From contig CAZELR010000012.1 of NCBI GenBank assembly GCA_964513075.1, forward strand, positions 1 through 64,000: 64,000 nucleotides of DNA, in the 5' to 3' direction. The notes beneath the pieces are model-generated. The model had not been told where the DNA came from, did not search any database, and saw nothing but the letters and a program-made list of their open reading frames with translations. Positions 33,851 through 45,394 of the stretch are shown one piece after another. The position numbers and the translations under genes were made by a program. The DNA comes from DAOUBP01 sp964513075 (GTDB lineage: Bacteria; Chloroflexota; Anaerolineae; CG2-30-64-16). How positions within the stretch are numbered: the first letter of the stretch is position 1; each line of letters begins with the position of its first letter.

Positions 33851-34993
33851 TTACGGTGCGACCTGAACGAACTGGCCGTCTTTCACCTGGAAGATATAGA
33901 TCTGCGCAGCGCGCAGGTCGCCGTTGTCTTGGAATTGTACTGCACCCAGCGGCGTGGTCAGGTTCAGCTTGCGGATGGCATCGGAAACCTTGGCAGTGCT
34001 CAAGGCGCCGGCCTTCTTCACACCCTCGGCCAAAACCTGCATCGCGCTGTAGCCGTTGATCGAATAGGTGTCCGGGTTGCGGTACTCTACCGCCTGATAG
34101 GCCTGCACCCACGCCTGGTCGACTGCCGTCTTGGGGCTGGGCGCAAAGCCCGTCAGGTACATCCCCTCGGCCGCGCCGTCGGCGTTGTCGATGGTGGCTG
34201 CCAGGAAGCAGCCATCGGAGGCCATGAACGTCAGCCCTGCCAGGCCCGCGTCCCGCAGGTCTGCGCGCAAATAGGGGCATTCGACTTCGTAGCCAGCGTA
34301 GTAGATGGCATCCACGCCTGCAGCTTTGATCTTGGCCACTTCGGCCTGGAAGCGGTTCTGCTCTACGAGCACCTGGAGCGAGAGCGGTACTTCAACGCCC
34401 AGGCCCTTCAGATCATCCGCCACCAGCTTGCCAAGGTCGATCCCATAGGCATCATTGTTATAGAGCACGGCAACCCGTTTAGCGCCCAATTGGTTGACCA
34501 TGTACTGAGCGCCCGTCTTGGCCTGCAGGTCATTGGCCGCGTTGACACGGAAGAAGTTGCGATAGCCCTGGTGCGTCAAACCGACCTCGGAAGCCGTCGG
34601 GGTGATGACAACGACTTGCAGGTCTTTGTAGATGGCCATGGCTGCAGCAGTCTGGCCTGAATTCGGGTGGCCGATGACGCCGATGACCCGATCGCCCCGG
34701 TTTACGGCTTCTTTGATCTGCTCTGCCACTGCCGTCGCAACGTCAGAATCGGCTTCGTCGTCCAGCGCAATCACCTTCACCTTATAGCCTAACAGGCCGC
34801 CGGTGCGATTGAGCTGCTCGGCCATCAAGCGCACGCCGCCGGCAACGGTCTGTCCAGTGTTGGCCTGGAAGCCTGACAGCGGGCCGGCGACGTAAACGAT
34901 TGCCTCGCCTTTCGTCGGCGTGGAAGACGTGCAGGCGGATAGGCTTACAACCGCTATAAGTATCAAAATTATCCAGATAGGGAGCTTGTTCAT
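33851..34993 (-). CDS. Branched-chain-type ABC substrate-binding lipoprotein (Peripla_BP_6)
   Basis: A 380-residue lipoprotein with lipobox LSAC (Cys21). The body is a type I periplasmic binding fold of the LivJ/amide class: YVAGPLSGFQANTGQTVAGGVRLM-like start, VIGVIGHPNSGQTAAA, ITPTASEVGLT, FFRVNAAND, VAVLYNNDAYG, DAIYYAGYEVEC. ATG 34993 has GAGGAGA 7 nt upstream, better than the longer frame to 35059. No Liv permease or ATPase is nearby. It is the last gene of the run that includes the VWA protein, two PspA proteins and a coiled-coil protein, which suggests a sensory rather than transport role. Confidence 0.88.
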   Translation of the reverse strand: MNKLPIWIILILIAVVSLSACTSSTPTKGEAIVYVAGPLSGFQANTGQTVAGGVRLMAEQLNRTGGLLGYKVKVIALDDEADSDVATAVAEQIKEAVNRGDRVIGVIGHPNSGQTAAAMAIYKDLQVVVITPTASEVGLTHQGYRNFFRVNAANDLQAKTGAQYMVNQLGAKRVAVLYNNDAYGIDLGKLVADDLKGLGVEVPLSLQVLVEQNRFQAEVAKIKAAGVDAIYYAGYEVECPYLRADLRDAGLAGLTFMASDGCFLAATIDNADGAAEGMYLTGFAPSPKTAVDQAWVQAYQAVEYRNPDTYSINGYSAMQVLAEGVKKAGALSTAKVSDAIRKLNLTTPLGAVQFQDNGDLRAAQIYIFQVKDGQFVQVAP

Positions 34994-35024
34994 ACAGATG
35001 TCTCCTCGCTCCAATACACAAATC

Positions 35025-35912
35025 TTACGACCGCCCTGCGGCCTGCTGGCGTCGCGCACGCTCCAGTACGGTTGCTTCGTCTTCGGCCCTGGGGCCTCCG
35101 TTGTAAACTTCGTTCAGCGAATCCACCAGGTCTTGCAGCGCCAGCACCTGGCCGCGGATATCTTCCTGCAGACGTTCGGCCCGGTCAGAGTCCACGTCTT
35201 TGCTGCCGATGAGCAGGAGTTGAGAGTAGACCGTGCCTAACGCCGAGAGAGAATGGTCCAGTTGCAGGTCAGCTCGCTGCATGCGATTTTTTAGTTCCTG
35301 CAGCGCGGCGTTTTGCTGCCGGCTCGACTCCAGGGTAGCGGCGATCTGCTCGCGCACGCGCGGGTTGCTCTCCAGGTTCATGCGGGCTTCGAGTTGCTTG
35401 ATCTCCTTCGGCACCGTGTCCAAATCGCGCTTGATCACTGGATCGGTGCGAAAGGTGTCCAGGCGGCGCGCCAGTGCCACCATGTTGGCGATCCAATCGT
35501 ACACCTGCGCGGTCGTGCTCTTCATGCGGTCACGTAAAACCCCGCTGCGCTGCTGGTCTACGACCGCTTGGATGCGTTGGCGATATTGCTCGGCCTCTTT
35601 CAGTTTAGCGTTCAGCTCGCGGTCGCGAAACCCCGTTGTGCTGTATTTCTCGCGAAACAGCGAATCAATGACCTTCTGTTGCTCGGCTTTATCGGTGAGG
35701 CTGGACCAGATGATGGCAGCCTCGCCGAACACGCCGATCATGGACCAGGCCCACCAGGGGAGCCAGCCGATGATGTTTGGCATGAAAACGCTGGCCAGGA
35801 TCGCGCCCCCGACCATGAGGGCGCTTTCCAGGCGGAAGATTGCGTTTTTGAGCAGTGATTTGCCGGCTTCCTGCTCGATTTCATCGATGATGGATTCGGT
35901 GGCCATTATCAT
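35025..35912 (-). CDS. Two-helix membrane protein with long coiled coil, unknown family
   Basis: A 295-residue protein: a short N-terminal acidic helix, two hydrophobic segments near residues 30-50 and 52-72 (MPNIIGWLPWWAWSMIGVFGEAAIIW), then a helical and probably coiled-coil region from 75 to the end, rich in E, Q, R and K. I do not recognise the family. The coiled coil is cytoplasmic if the short N-terminus is in. The start lies 3 nt from a large inverted repeat (35916-35985), and no RBS is visible for ATG 35912 or 35906. It sits between the VWA protein and the binding lipoprotein. Confidence 0.7.
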   Translation of the reverse strand: MIMATESIIDEIEQEAGKSLLKNAIFRLESALMVGGAILASVFMPNIIGWLPWWAWSMIGVFGEAAIIWSSLTDKAEQQKVIDSLFREKYSTTGFRDRELNAKLKEAEQYRQRIQAVVDQQRSGVLRDRMKSTTAQVYDWIANMVALARRLDTFRTDPVIKRDLDTVPKEIKQLEARMNLESNPRVREQIAATLESSRQQNAALQELKNRMQRADLQLDHSLSALGTVYSQLLLIGSKDVDSDRAERLQEDIRGQVLALQDLVDSLNEVYNGGPRAEDEATVLERARRQQAAGRS

Positions 35913-35915
35913 GAC

Positions 35916-35985
35916 ACGTGTTGCGTGCTATGTGATGGGTGAAGATGCCAAGATGGACCTCACGCACCACGAATCACGTAACACG
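35916..35985. repeat. Imperfect inverted repeat between VWA and coiled-coil genes
   Basis: Arms 35916-35942 and 35960-35985 match at about 20 of 26 positions (CGTGTTGCGTG...GTGA against TCACG...ACACG). It fills the 78-nt gap and reaches the start of the downstream gene. Similar in style to the repeat at 15688-15797. Confidence 0.65.
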
Positions 35986-35990
35986 CCCTT

Positions 35991-37724
35991 TCAGAAGTAG
36001 CTTGACAGGATCTTGTATAGTTCGCGAATTGTCTCGGTGTTACCCTTGCGCACCTGGCCGCCGCTGGCATCAGCCAGCGTCTGCAAGACGCCATAGTCAG
36101 CATCATTGCCGTAGGCGATGCAAAAGATAACCACCGGCACGTCGTCCCGGTTGCCGGCCTGAATCTCGGCGGCTAACTGACGCAGGTTTACTGCCGACGC
36201 ATTTTCTTTGCCATCGGTCATAGCCACGATCGCATTGATGCGTTCCGGATCGGCCTGGCGCTGCAAGCGCACATAGGCAGTGCGCACGGCGTCCAGCAGC
36301 GCGGTGTTGCCGCCAGCACCCAAAGCATCCACAGTCTCCGTCAAGAGAGTTCGGTTCTGGCCCAGGGTATCCAGCTCGATGATGTTGGCCACGCCGCTGT
36401 TGAATTCCACCAGTCCGACCCGTTCCTGGTCGGTGGGAATCTGTGCCAGGAAGGTGCGCAGCGCTAGCTTGGCATTATCCAGTTTTTCGCCCTCCATCGA
36501 GCCGGAGGTGTCTACCACCAGGATGACGTTGGTCTTGCGTTTGGTCAAAGCCCACGCGTTCTGCACCACTTGCACCACGTCGGCCGTAGGCAGTTGCAGT
36601 GTGGTTTGCGGCTGGGCCGGATCCACCCCATTGGCTGCTGTGAGCGGTGAGGCGGGACCACTGAGCGAGATGTTTAAATCGGCCGGCCGATACCCGGAGC
36701 GCAGGATCAGCGTCTGGCTCTCGGCCTTAGTCAGGAATTCGCGGAACGCCTGGAAGGTATCGCGCTGATTAGTCGTAACATTCGTCGTCTCGAGCAGAGC
36801 CAGTGGATGATCAGCCCACAATGTGCCTTCTGCCGGGTACAGCGCCACCAGGCGTGGGGCGCCGTTGGCGCCTTGCGGGTTCCCGTAGACGCCGGTATTG
36901 AAGGCCACCAGGAGCTGTTCGGATATCACGAAGGCGTCGAGTGTTTTGGGGCCATCCTGGATTACGCGCTGGATGACCGCGAGCTCGGCTTCGCCGTAGA
37001 ACTTGACGGTTTTCTCGATGGCCGCGACGAATTCGACGGTCTTGGCATCCTGCGCCATTTCTGCTGTCAGGCCGCGCTGTACGCCAGCGCCGCTGTAGAA
37101 TTCGGCCAGGGTGGCCAGCAGACCGCTGGCATAGGCGGTGCTGGGATGGCTCCAACGGAAGCTGCTATCTTCTTGGGCGCGGGTTTGCAGTGTTGTCCAG
37201 CCGACCGGCCGATCGGGCCAGCCCAGCGAGCGCGCGATATTCTCCCACGCAGCGATCACGATGGGACTGATGGCGTAGCGCACCGGCTCGCCGGTCAGCC
37301 GCGGAGCGATGGCCCCAGGCGCCAGGGCCTGGGTCTGGGCCCAGCGGCGGTTGAGCTGATCCAACCATAGGGATGAATCCGGCGTCAGCGCTTGAAACGC
37401 GGGTCCGCCGGCCAAGGCCTGATTGACCATTTCATCGGAGCTGAGTTCCAACAGCGCAATCTGCATGAGCTGGCGGTCGGAGGTGCGCTGCTTCTCAGCG
37501 TTGAACTTTGCGACCAGTTCCTTGATCAGCGCGGCTTTTTCGGGGGAGTACGCGAGGGTCAGGGTCGCGTTGCGCTGATCAACTGTGGACAACTCGGCCA
37601 CAGGCGTCTTGGATCGTTGCACCGCAGCCAGGATCAGGAGGAACGCGGCCACCACGCACAGCAGCAGGGCCGCGCCGATCACGATCAGGATGGCGTTGCG
37701 GCGGCTGGAGGGTTGTTGATTCAT
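35991..37724 (-). CDS. Membrane-anchored substrate-binding protein fused to a VWA domain
   Basis: A 577-residue protein: one N-terminal membrane anchor (residues 11-33), a type II solute-binding domain about 50-395 (TLTLAYSPEKAALIKELVAKF, PSTAYASGLLATLAEFYSG, late GYRPADLNI), and a C-terminal von Willebrand A domain about 395-577 with a full MIDAS (DTSGSMEGEK near 403, later GNTALLDAV and AMTDGKEN). The VWA domain should bind a partner or metal outside the membrane. ATG is 1 nt after the stop of the preceding binding protein, so the pair is coupled. An export-linked sensory role is inference. Confidence 0.85.
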   Translation of the reverse strand: MNQQPSSRRNAILIVIGAALLLCVVAAFLLILAAVQRSKTPVAELSTVDQRNATLTLAYSPEKAALIKELVAKFNAEKQRTSDRQLMQIALLELSSDEMVNQALAGGPAFQALTPDSSLWLDQLNRRWAQTQALAPGAIAPRLTGEPVRYAISPIVIAAWENIARSLGWPDRPVGWTTLQTRAQEDSSFRWSHPSTAYASGLLATLAEFYSGAGVQRGLTAEMAQDAKTVEFVAAIEKTVKFYGEAELAVIQRVIQDGPKTLDAFVISEQLLVAFNTGVYGNPQGANGAPRLVALYPAEGTLWADHPLALLETTNVTTNQRDTFQAFREFLTKAESQTLILRSGYRPADLNISLSGPASPLTAANGVDPAQPQTTLQLPTADVVQVVQNAWALTKRKTNVILVVDTSGSMEGEKLDNAKLALRTFLAQIPTDQERVGLVEFNSGVANIIELDTLGQNRTLLTETVDALGAGGNTALLDAVRTAYVRLQRQADPERINAIVAMTDGKENASAVNLRQLAAEIQAGNRDDVPVVIFCIAYGNDADYGVLQTLADASGGQVRKGNTETIRELYKILSSYF

Positions 37725-37725
37725 T

Positions 37726-39069
37726 TTACTGCCCCACGTTGAGATCGAACCAACGCAGCAGCGCCTGCAGCACGTCCCGGCTGGGTGAGGCCATGCGGGT
37801 GGTGCGGGGCACCACGGCCTCCACGCCCTGGCTCTGCCACTTGGTGAACTGAGTGTTGCCCTCGGTTACACTCACCTCGTTGTTGACGGGGCGCAAGCCC
37901 TGCTGCACGGCCAGGCGTTGGACATCGGCGCTGAGCAGGTACTGCTGGAATTGCAGCGCGGCATTCTTCTCCGCCGCGGTGGTCTCGGGTCCGACCCAAA
38001 TGGTGTACGGGAAATCGAACCACGTCACGTACTTGGGGTAACGGATTACCAGCGGATCGGCCCACCGCGTGCGAATGCCTTCCATGTTGTTCAACAGGTC
38101 GCTCTCTAACAGTTGGCCGCCGTCACCGACCGAGTAGCCGAATAGGGCGAAATCCTCGGCGGTGTAGGCGCTGGCCCCGCTGACATCCGTCAGCGCGCCC
38201 ATGAGCTCCTTCAGCCAAGCTTGAAACTTAGGATCTGTTACATCAGCCACGGAGATGTTGGTGCGATCGTAGTATTCTCCGGCTGCTGCGACCATGGCCG
38301 CCAGCCCGCCGACATTGCGCTGAGGGCTGGGCACTACGAGCTTAAAGAAGCCCCAGGCCGCGTCGCCGCCCAACTCGGGCCAACCGCCCTTGGTCGTGGC
38401 TGCGTCATGGATTGCTTGCCAGTTGATCTCGCCGTATTTCTGGGTTAACACATCGGCGCGGCTTTGATAGATGCCCCAGGTGAACAGGGAGATGGCAATG
38501 GGGCGGGCGCGATACTCGCCGTCGGTCAAGAAAACGTCGCGGCTCAAGCGCTCTTTATACGCCGCGTTGGCCAGCTCCACCAGATAGCGGCTGTCGGGGA
38601 TCCAGACGGTGGGGAAAGTGCCGGTTAGTTTTTCGAGTTCCGCGGCTGAGAGTTGGTCGCGCGACTTGTCACCCAAGGCGCCGTAATCATCGCGGTCGAA
38701 TTTGCCCAGTGCAGTGAGCCCATCCATGGCGATCACCTGCACCGCGATGGCTTGGCCATCTTGGCGGAAGTTGCCGTCATTGAAGCTCTTGGCTGCTTCG
38801 CGCACCCAGGGTTCGACCGGCAGGGCCGTCAATACACGCACCTGCACCGGCCCGCGCGGAGTTGCCACCAACGGCTGCGGATTGGCGGCTGGGTTGAAGC
38901 GCTGCCAGCCCAGCCCTGCAGCAACTACCAGCAGAACCAGGCCAACGATCAGGAAGAATACCGCCTGGGTCCGGCGGCCACCGCGCGCGACTGCGACAAA
39001 GAAGTATATCGCTAACGCGATGGCGATCACACCACCTGTCAGCGTGCCGATAATAGGTGCTAGGGACAT
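37726..39069 (-). CDS. Membrane-anchored substrate-binding-like protein
   Basis: A 447-residue protein with two N-terminal hydrophobic helices (about 7-29 and 36-56) and then a type II solute-binding-like domain (VQVRVLTALPVEPWVREAAKSFN, TVWIPDSRYLVELAN, YRARPIAISLFTWGIYQS, FPYTIWVGPETTAAEKNAALQFQQYLL). It resembles the binding half of the downstream VWA fusion. RBS AAGGAG is 5 nt before ATG. Not a conventional transporter component because it is membrane-anchored and has no permease beside it. Confidence 0.8.
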   Translation of the reverse strand: MSLAPIIGTLTGGVIAIALAIYFFVAVARGGRRTQAVFFLIVGLVLLVVAAGLGWQRFNPAANPQPLVATPRGPVQVRVLTALPVEPWVREAAKSFNDGNFRQDGQAIAVQVIAMDGLTALGKFDRDDYGALGDKSRDQLSAAELEKLTGTFPTVWIPDSRYLVELANAAYKERLSRDVFLTDGEYRARPIAISLFTWGIYQSRADVLTQKYGEINWQAIHDAATTKGGWPELGGDAAWGFFKLVVPSPQRNVGGLAAMVAAAGEYYDRTNISVADVTDPKFQAWLKELMGALTDVSGASAYTAEDFALFGYSVGDGGQLLESDLLNNMEGIRTRWADPLVIRYPKYVTWFDFPYTIWVGPETTAAEKNAALQFQQYLLSADVQRLAVQQGLRPVNNEVSVTEGNTQFTKWQSQGVEAVVPRTTRMASPSRDVLQALLRWFDLNVGQ

Positions 39070-39085
39070 ATGCGCTCCTTTAGTT

Positions 39086-39766
39086 TCACCCCGCCAACCG
39101 CGCCTTGCGCGCTTCCAACTGCGCCTCCAACTCCTTACGTTTTAACACTTCGGGGGTTTCGCCGTGCGCCAGTGCGTTTTGCTCCAGGATTTGAATTTGG
39201 GCTTCGGCTTCGGCCAATCGATCCCGGATGGAGCCAACCACGCGTGCTACATCGGGATCGCCCGACCCAGCCAGGTCTTCCAGCGATTGCCCGGCGGCTG
39301 CGGCTAGCTGTTTGGCTCGCGCCAGGCCCATCAGACCTTCCACCTCGGGTTCGCTCTGTACCAACGCAATGATGCGCGCATCGAGCTCAGTTTTGGTTTG
39401 AGCTAACTTGGCGTATTCAGTCTCCAACCGCTCCACTTTTGCTACCAGGCGGCCCGCGAGCAGACGGCTCTGGTTCAAGCGTTCCTGCGCGGCCAGTGCG
39501 TCCTCCTGTAAGCCGGTTTGCAGCAGCGCGTCAACCTCTTGATCTTGTTGCACGACCAATGCCTGCTGCTCGTCGCTGCGCCGGCGCATGCCGGTGATCT
39601 CGCCGCGCAAGCTGGCCAGTTGCCCGGTCAACTGCTCCTGCAAGTTTTGCAGGTCGCGAATGTGATGTTGGAACACCGCCTCTTCGTTCGAGGACAACGC
39701 CCGATCTACCAAGCGGTTCAGGTCGGCAGAAATCAGGATTTGGATTTTGTCCAGCAAGGATGCCAT
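39086..39766 (-). CDS. PspA/IM30 family protein 1
   Basis: A 226-residue, almost fully helical protein. The start MASLLDKIQILISADLNRLVD matches the amphipathic helix and first hairpin of PspA/IM30 (ESCRT-III-like) proteins that bind stressed membranes. Long coiled-coil from 25 to 150, then the ESLEDLAGSGDPDVARV linker near 165 and a last helix. ATG 39766 has GGAGG 5 nt upstream; the ATG 12 nt earlier would put the RBS inside the gene. A second PspA-like gene precedes it across a palindromic tandem repeat. Confidence 0.85.
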   Translation of the reverse strand: MASLLDKIQILISADLNRLVDRALSSNEEAVFQHHIRDLQNLQEQLTGQLASLRGEITGMRRRSDEQQALVVQQDQEVDALLQTGLQEDALAAQERLNQSRLLAGRLVAKVERLETEYAKLAQTKTELDARIIALVQSEPEVEGLMGLARAKQLAAAAGQSLEDLAGSGDPDVARVVGSIRDRLAEAEAQIQILEQNALAHGETPEVLKRKELEAQLEARKARLAG

Positions 39767-39825
39767 CAGAACCTCCATGCCAGGTGACAGGTGGCAGGAG
39801 TCAGCAGGACCCTGACGCTGTCAGA

Positions 39826-39905
39826 GCCTGACACCGTCAGGGCCTGACATCCGTCAGGGCCTGACATCCGTCAGAGCCTGACATCCGTCAGGGGCCTGAC
39901 GCCTG
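39826..39905. repeat. Tandem 16-18 bp palindromic repeat between pspA genes
   Basis: About four and a half head-to-tail copies of GCCTGACATCCGTCAGG. Each unit is itself a hairpin (CCTGAC/GTCAGG). Units are contiguous with no spacers, so this is not a CRISPR array. Confidence 0.85.
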
Positions 39906-39932
39906 ATCCCTATTCTCTGGCGTCTATTCGCT

Positions 39933-40619
39933 TTACCCACTCTTGCCTAGGCCCAAGCGCGCCTTGCGAGCGCCCAGTTGCGCATCCAGCTCACCGCGAT
40001 CCAGCAGATCATCCATTTGCTTGTCCAGGCTGGCTGAGCGCATCTCGCTCTCGGCCGAGGCACGATCCAGGCGTTGGCGGATGGCATCGGCCACGCGCGC
40101 CACGTCGGTATCGCCCACGCCGGCCAGGTCGTCCAGCGACTTGATCGTACGGGCTGTGATCTCTTTGGACTTGGCCAGCTCCAGCAGCGCCTCCAACTCC
40201 TCGCGTTCCTGCTTGATGGTGGTGAGCTTCGCCTCGAGCTTCAGTCGGGCGTCCATCAAGTTCTGGTATTCGCGTTGCATCTGTTCGAGTTGCTGCGCGT
40301 AGGTCTCCACCAGGCGCTGAGTGGAGTTGTACTTGCTCTGTGCGGCTCGGGCTAAATCCTCTCGGCCTTCGCGCAGGAATAGATCGATGTTGCGGTCGAG
40401 CTCAATGGCCTTGGCCTGGAATTCCTCGTACTTGCGGCGAATGGTTTTGACGTTGCCGCCAACGGTCGCGGTTGCCTCTGATAGATCGTCCAGATTATCT
40501 TCCACTTCGCGAATGTACTGGCTAATGACCGCGATGGAGTTCTGTTTGAGAGCCTGGTCTACCAGCCAATGCAGGTTGGCCGAGATGAGTGTGTTGACCT
40601 TTTCCAGCAAGGATGCCAT
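39933..40619 (-). CDS. PspA/IM30 family protein 2
   Basis: A 228-residue helical protein, clearly paralogous to its neighbour: MASLLEKVNTLISANLHWLVD at the start, the DDLAGVGDTDVARVADAIRQRLD linker, and the same C-terminal ELDAQLGARKARLG. PspA proteins assemble into rods or rings on damaged membranes. First gene of the run to 33851; upstream lie two palindromes and then the AAA/winged-helix gene. Confidence 0.88.
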   Translation of the reverse strand: MASLLEKVNTLISANLHWLVDQALKQNSIAVISQYIREVEDNLDDLSEATATVGGNVKTIRRKYEEFQAKAIELDRNIDLFLREGREDLARAAQSKYNSTQRLVETYAQQLEQMQREYQNLMDARLKLEAKLTTIKQEREELEALLELAKSKEITARTIKSLDDLAGVGDTDVARVADAIRQRLDRASAESEMRSASLDKQMDDLLDRGELDAQLGARKARLGLGKSG

Positions 40620-40651
40620 GCGTTGCCTCCCGAGATAGGTTTGTGTGGTGT

Positions 40652-40685
40652 GAGAAACCCGGTTTCTCGTAGAAATCGGGTTTTT
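40652..40685. repeat. Dispersed palindrome, copy C
   Basis: AAACCCGGTTTCT then CGTAGAAATCGGGTTT, imperfectly palindromic around TTTCTCGTAGAAA, 33 nt upstream of the second pspA gene. Same family as 9436, 33776 and 49111. Confidence 0.8.
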
Positions 40686-40816
40686 GCGACGATGATTCTA
40701 GACTTACAAATACTAACATAGTCGTGTCGCCAGCACTTGACGGGCAACCGACTAGTGCCTGACACGTGCAACTGCGGCACACATGCCGTGGCATACGTTT
40801 GGGTGCATAGGTCATT

Positions 40817-40869
40817 CTGGGGACAGTGGAGCGCCCTTCGATGAGCTCAGGGTGCTCCACTGTCCCCAG
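40817..40869. repeat. Long perfect hairpin upstream of pspA run
   Basis: A 16-bp perfect stem, CTGGGGACAGTGGAGC / GCTCCACTGTCCCCAG, encloses a further CCCTTCGA...CTCAGGG hairpin. It lies 33 nt past the stop of the AAA/winged-helix gene and could terminate its transcription; no T-run follows on either strand. The CCTTCGA..CTCAGG core is shared with 13057-13135. Confidence 0.75.
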
Positions 40870-40901
40870 ATGCTTAGCAAGCATGTTCCGCTGGGCGCGG
40901 C

Positions 40902-42296
40902 TTAGCTTTCGACCAGTTTGTATCCACGGCCACGGATCGTTTGCACGTAATGAGGATTGGCGGGATCGGGCTCGATTTTTAGCCTGAGCCGGCTGACCAG
41001 TTTTTCGATGCGCGCATCATCCACTTCGTCGATATATTCCTCGCCCCAGACCGCTTCGACCACTTCATACTTCGTGCAAATCTTGTCGATGCGGCCGTAG
41101 AGCAGCAGGAGCAGCCGGTATTCCAGGTTGGTCAGGGTGGGAATCTGCTGGCCGCGAATCCATACCTCGCCGCTGTCGGGATCGAGTCGGATGCCCTGCG
41201 GCTGCGGCCGTCGCGCTACGTGCTGACGTTGCACGAACTCCGCCAGCGCGCGCGCGAAGATCCGTCGTTCGGCGCCATTGATCGTAATCAGTTGTTTGGC
41301 AATTACCGAATCCAGCCCATCCGCCGCCTCAACTGCCTCGATCTCGGCGCCTCGGCCGATCGCCAGCAGCGCTTCCTGTTCGGCCTCGCTCAAGTCGGAC
41401 CAGATCTTGCGGCATTCGGCCTGAATGTTCAGGTCTTGTGCCAGCATCTCTGCCGCGCGCCGGTGGATGATCCAGTTCTGTGAGGGCTCGCGCATCGGAC
41501 GACCGGTGAGCAGGCCGAGGATGCGGCAGGTGGTTTCCAGCAGCGCAGGGTGTCCTCCCGACCAGACTCGCATGAAAGCGATATCTTCATCACTGAACGT
41601 GATTGACTCCTCATCGGCGAAGCGCGCGGCAAACTGGCGAATTTCGGCCTCCTGGAGCATCGAAATGTAGTGCACGCGGTGCGTGAAGAGCTCGGCGAAT
41701 TCGGCCACGTCCGAGTCTGTGCGGATTTGCCCCAAGCGCCGATTGGTGGCAGTGATATACGTCAGGCTGCTGGGGTGGCGGTCTTTGAGGGCGCGGAGGT
41801 TAAGAAAGACACGGCCATCGATGCCGCTGACTGGGCCGTCCACTTCGTCGAAGAGAAAGGTCACGCACTGGGGCAGTTGGTCACCAAGCGCCGACATCGC
41901 CTGAGCAAAGCGCAGAGGGATTTCGAATGCACTGGCCGGCGCTACCAGGCTGGTGTAAGCGCGTTCTACCTGCCGTAGTATGTCGGAGTTGCTGTCCTGC
42001 TCGCGCAGCGCATCGATGGAACAGCGCAACACCAGCTCATAGAATGCCTGGTCGCTCATCTCCAGCATTTGGTTGAAGTCGATGTAGACGAAAAGATAAC
42101 CATCGGCGCCGCCCTGGTGGGCGCCTAAATACTGCGCCTGCACCGCCGGATCGGCCAACGCTCGGAGGGTGGCGGATTTGCCGAGGTTGCTGACGCCGAC
42201 GACCGAGAGACAGTCCCGCGCGCGGATCGCTTCAAACAGGCGCGTCAAATCGGCGTGCCGAGGCAGATAAACCCATTCACGAAGTTTCGGAGGCAT
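40902..42296 (-). CDS. AAA ATPase fused to OmpR-type winged-helix DNA-binding domain
   Basis: A 464-residue putative transcription factor. An N-terminal ATPase has Walker A GVSNLGKS (34-41) and Walker B CVTFLFDEVD near 150, with an ATNRR sensor-like segment near 200. The C-terminus (about 370-464) is a Trans_reg_C winged helix: TLTNLEYRLLLLLYG, RIDKICTKYEVVEAVWG, RIEKLVSRLRLKIEPDP, and the wing YVQTIRGRGYKLVES. There is no receiver domain. ATG 42296 has AGGGTG 5 nt upstream. Its place next to the pspA/binding-protein run makes it a candidate regulator of that run; that link is inference. Confidence 0.85.
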   Translation of the reverse strand: MPPKLREWVYLPRHADLTRLFEAIRARDCLSVVGVSNLGKSATLRALADPAVQAQYLGAHQGGADGYLFVYIDFNQMLEMSDQAFYELVLRCSIDALREQDSNSDILRQVERAYTSLVAPASAFEIPLRFAQAMSALGDQLPQCVTFLFDEVDGPVSGIDGRVFLNLRALKDRHPSSLTYITATNRRLGQIRTDSDVAEFAELFTHRVHYISMLQEAEIRQFAARFADEESITFSDEDIAFMRVWSGGHPALLETTCRILGLLTGRPMREPSQNWIIHRRAAEMLAQDLNIQAECRKIWSDLSEAEQEALLAIGRGAEIEAVEAADGLDSVIAKQLITINGAERRIFARALAEFVQRQHVARRPQPQGIRLDPDSGEVWIRGQQIPTLTNLEYRLLLLLYGRIDKICTKYEVVEAVWGEEYIDEVDDARIEKLVSRLRLKIEPDPANPHYVQTIRGRGYKLVES

Positions 42297-42374
42297 GTTG
42301 CACCCTGTTGGAATGTACTGCAATGGTGCGCGCCATTTGTTGCCGCGCCATGCAGGGCACGTGAACTATGTTTT

Positions 42375-45353
<2,979 letters not shown>

Positions 45354-45394
45354 GGGTATAACTGCCTCACCAGATGGCGCCATACACGGTGCCA

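Noticed and set aside
33851..34993. Complete branched-chain amino-acid ABC transporter
   Set aside because: No permease or ATPase genes are nearby; only the binding lipoprotein is present.
39826..39905. CRISPR array
   Set aside because: Units are contiguous with no spacers and no cas genes are present.
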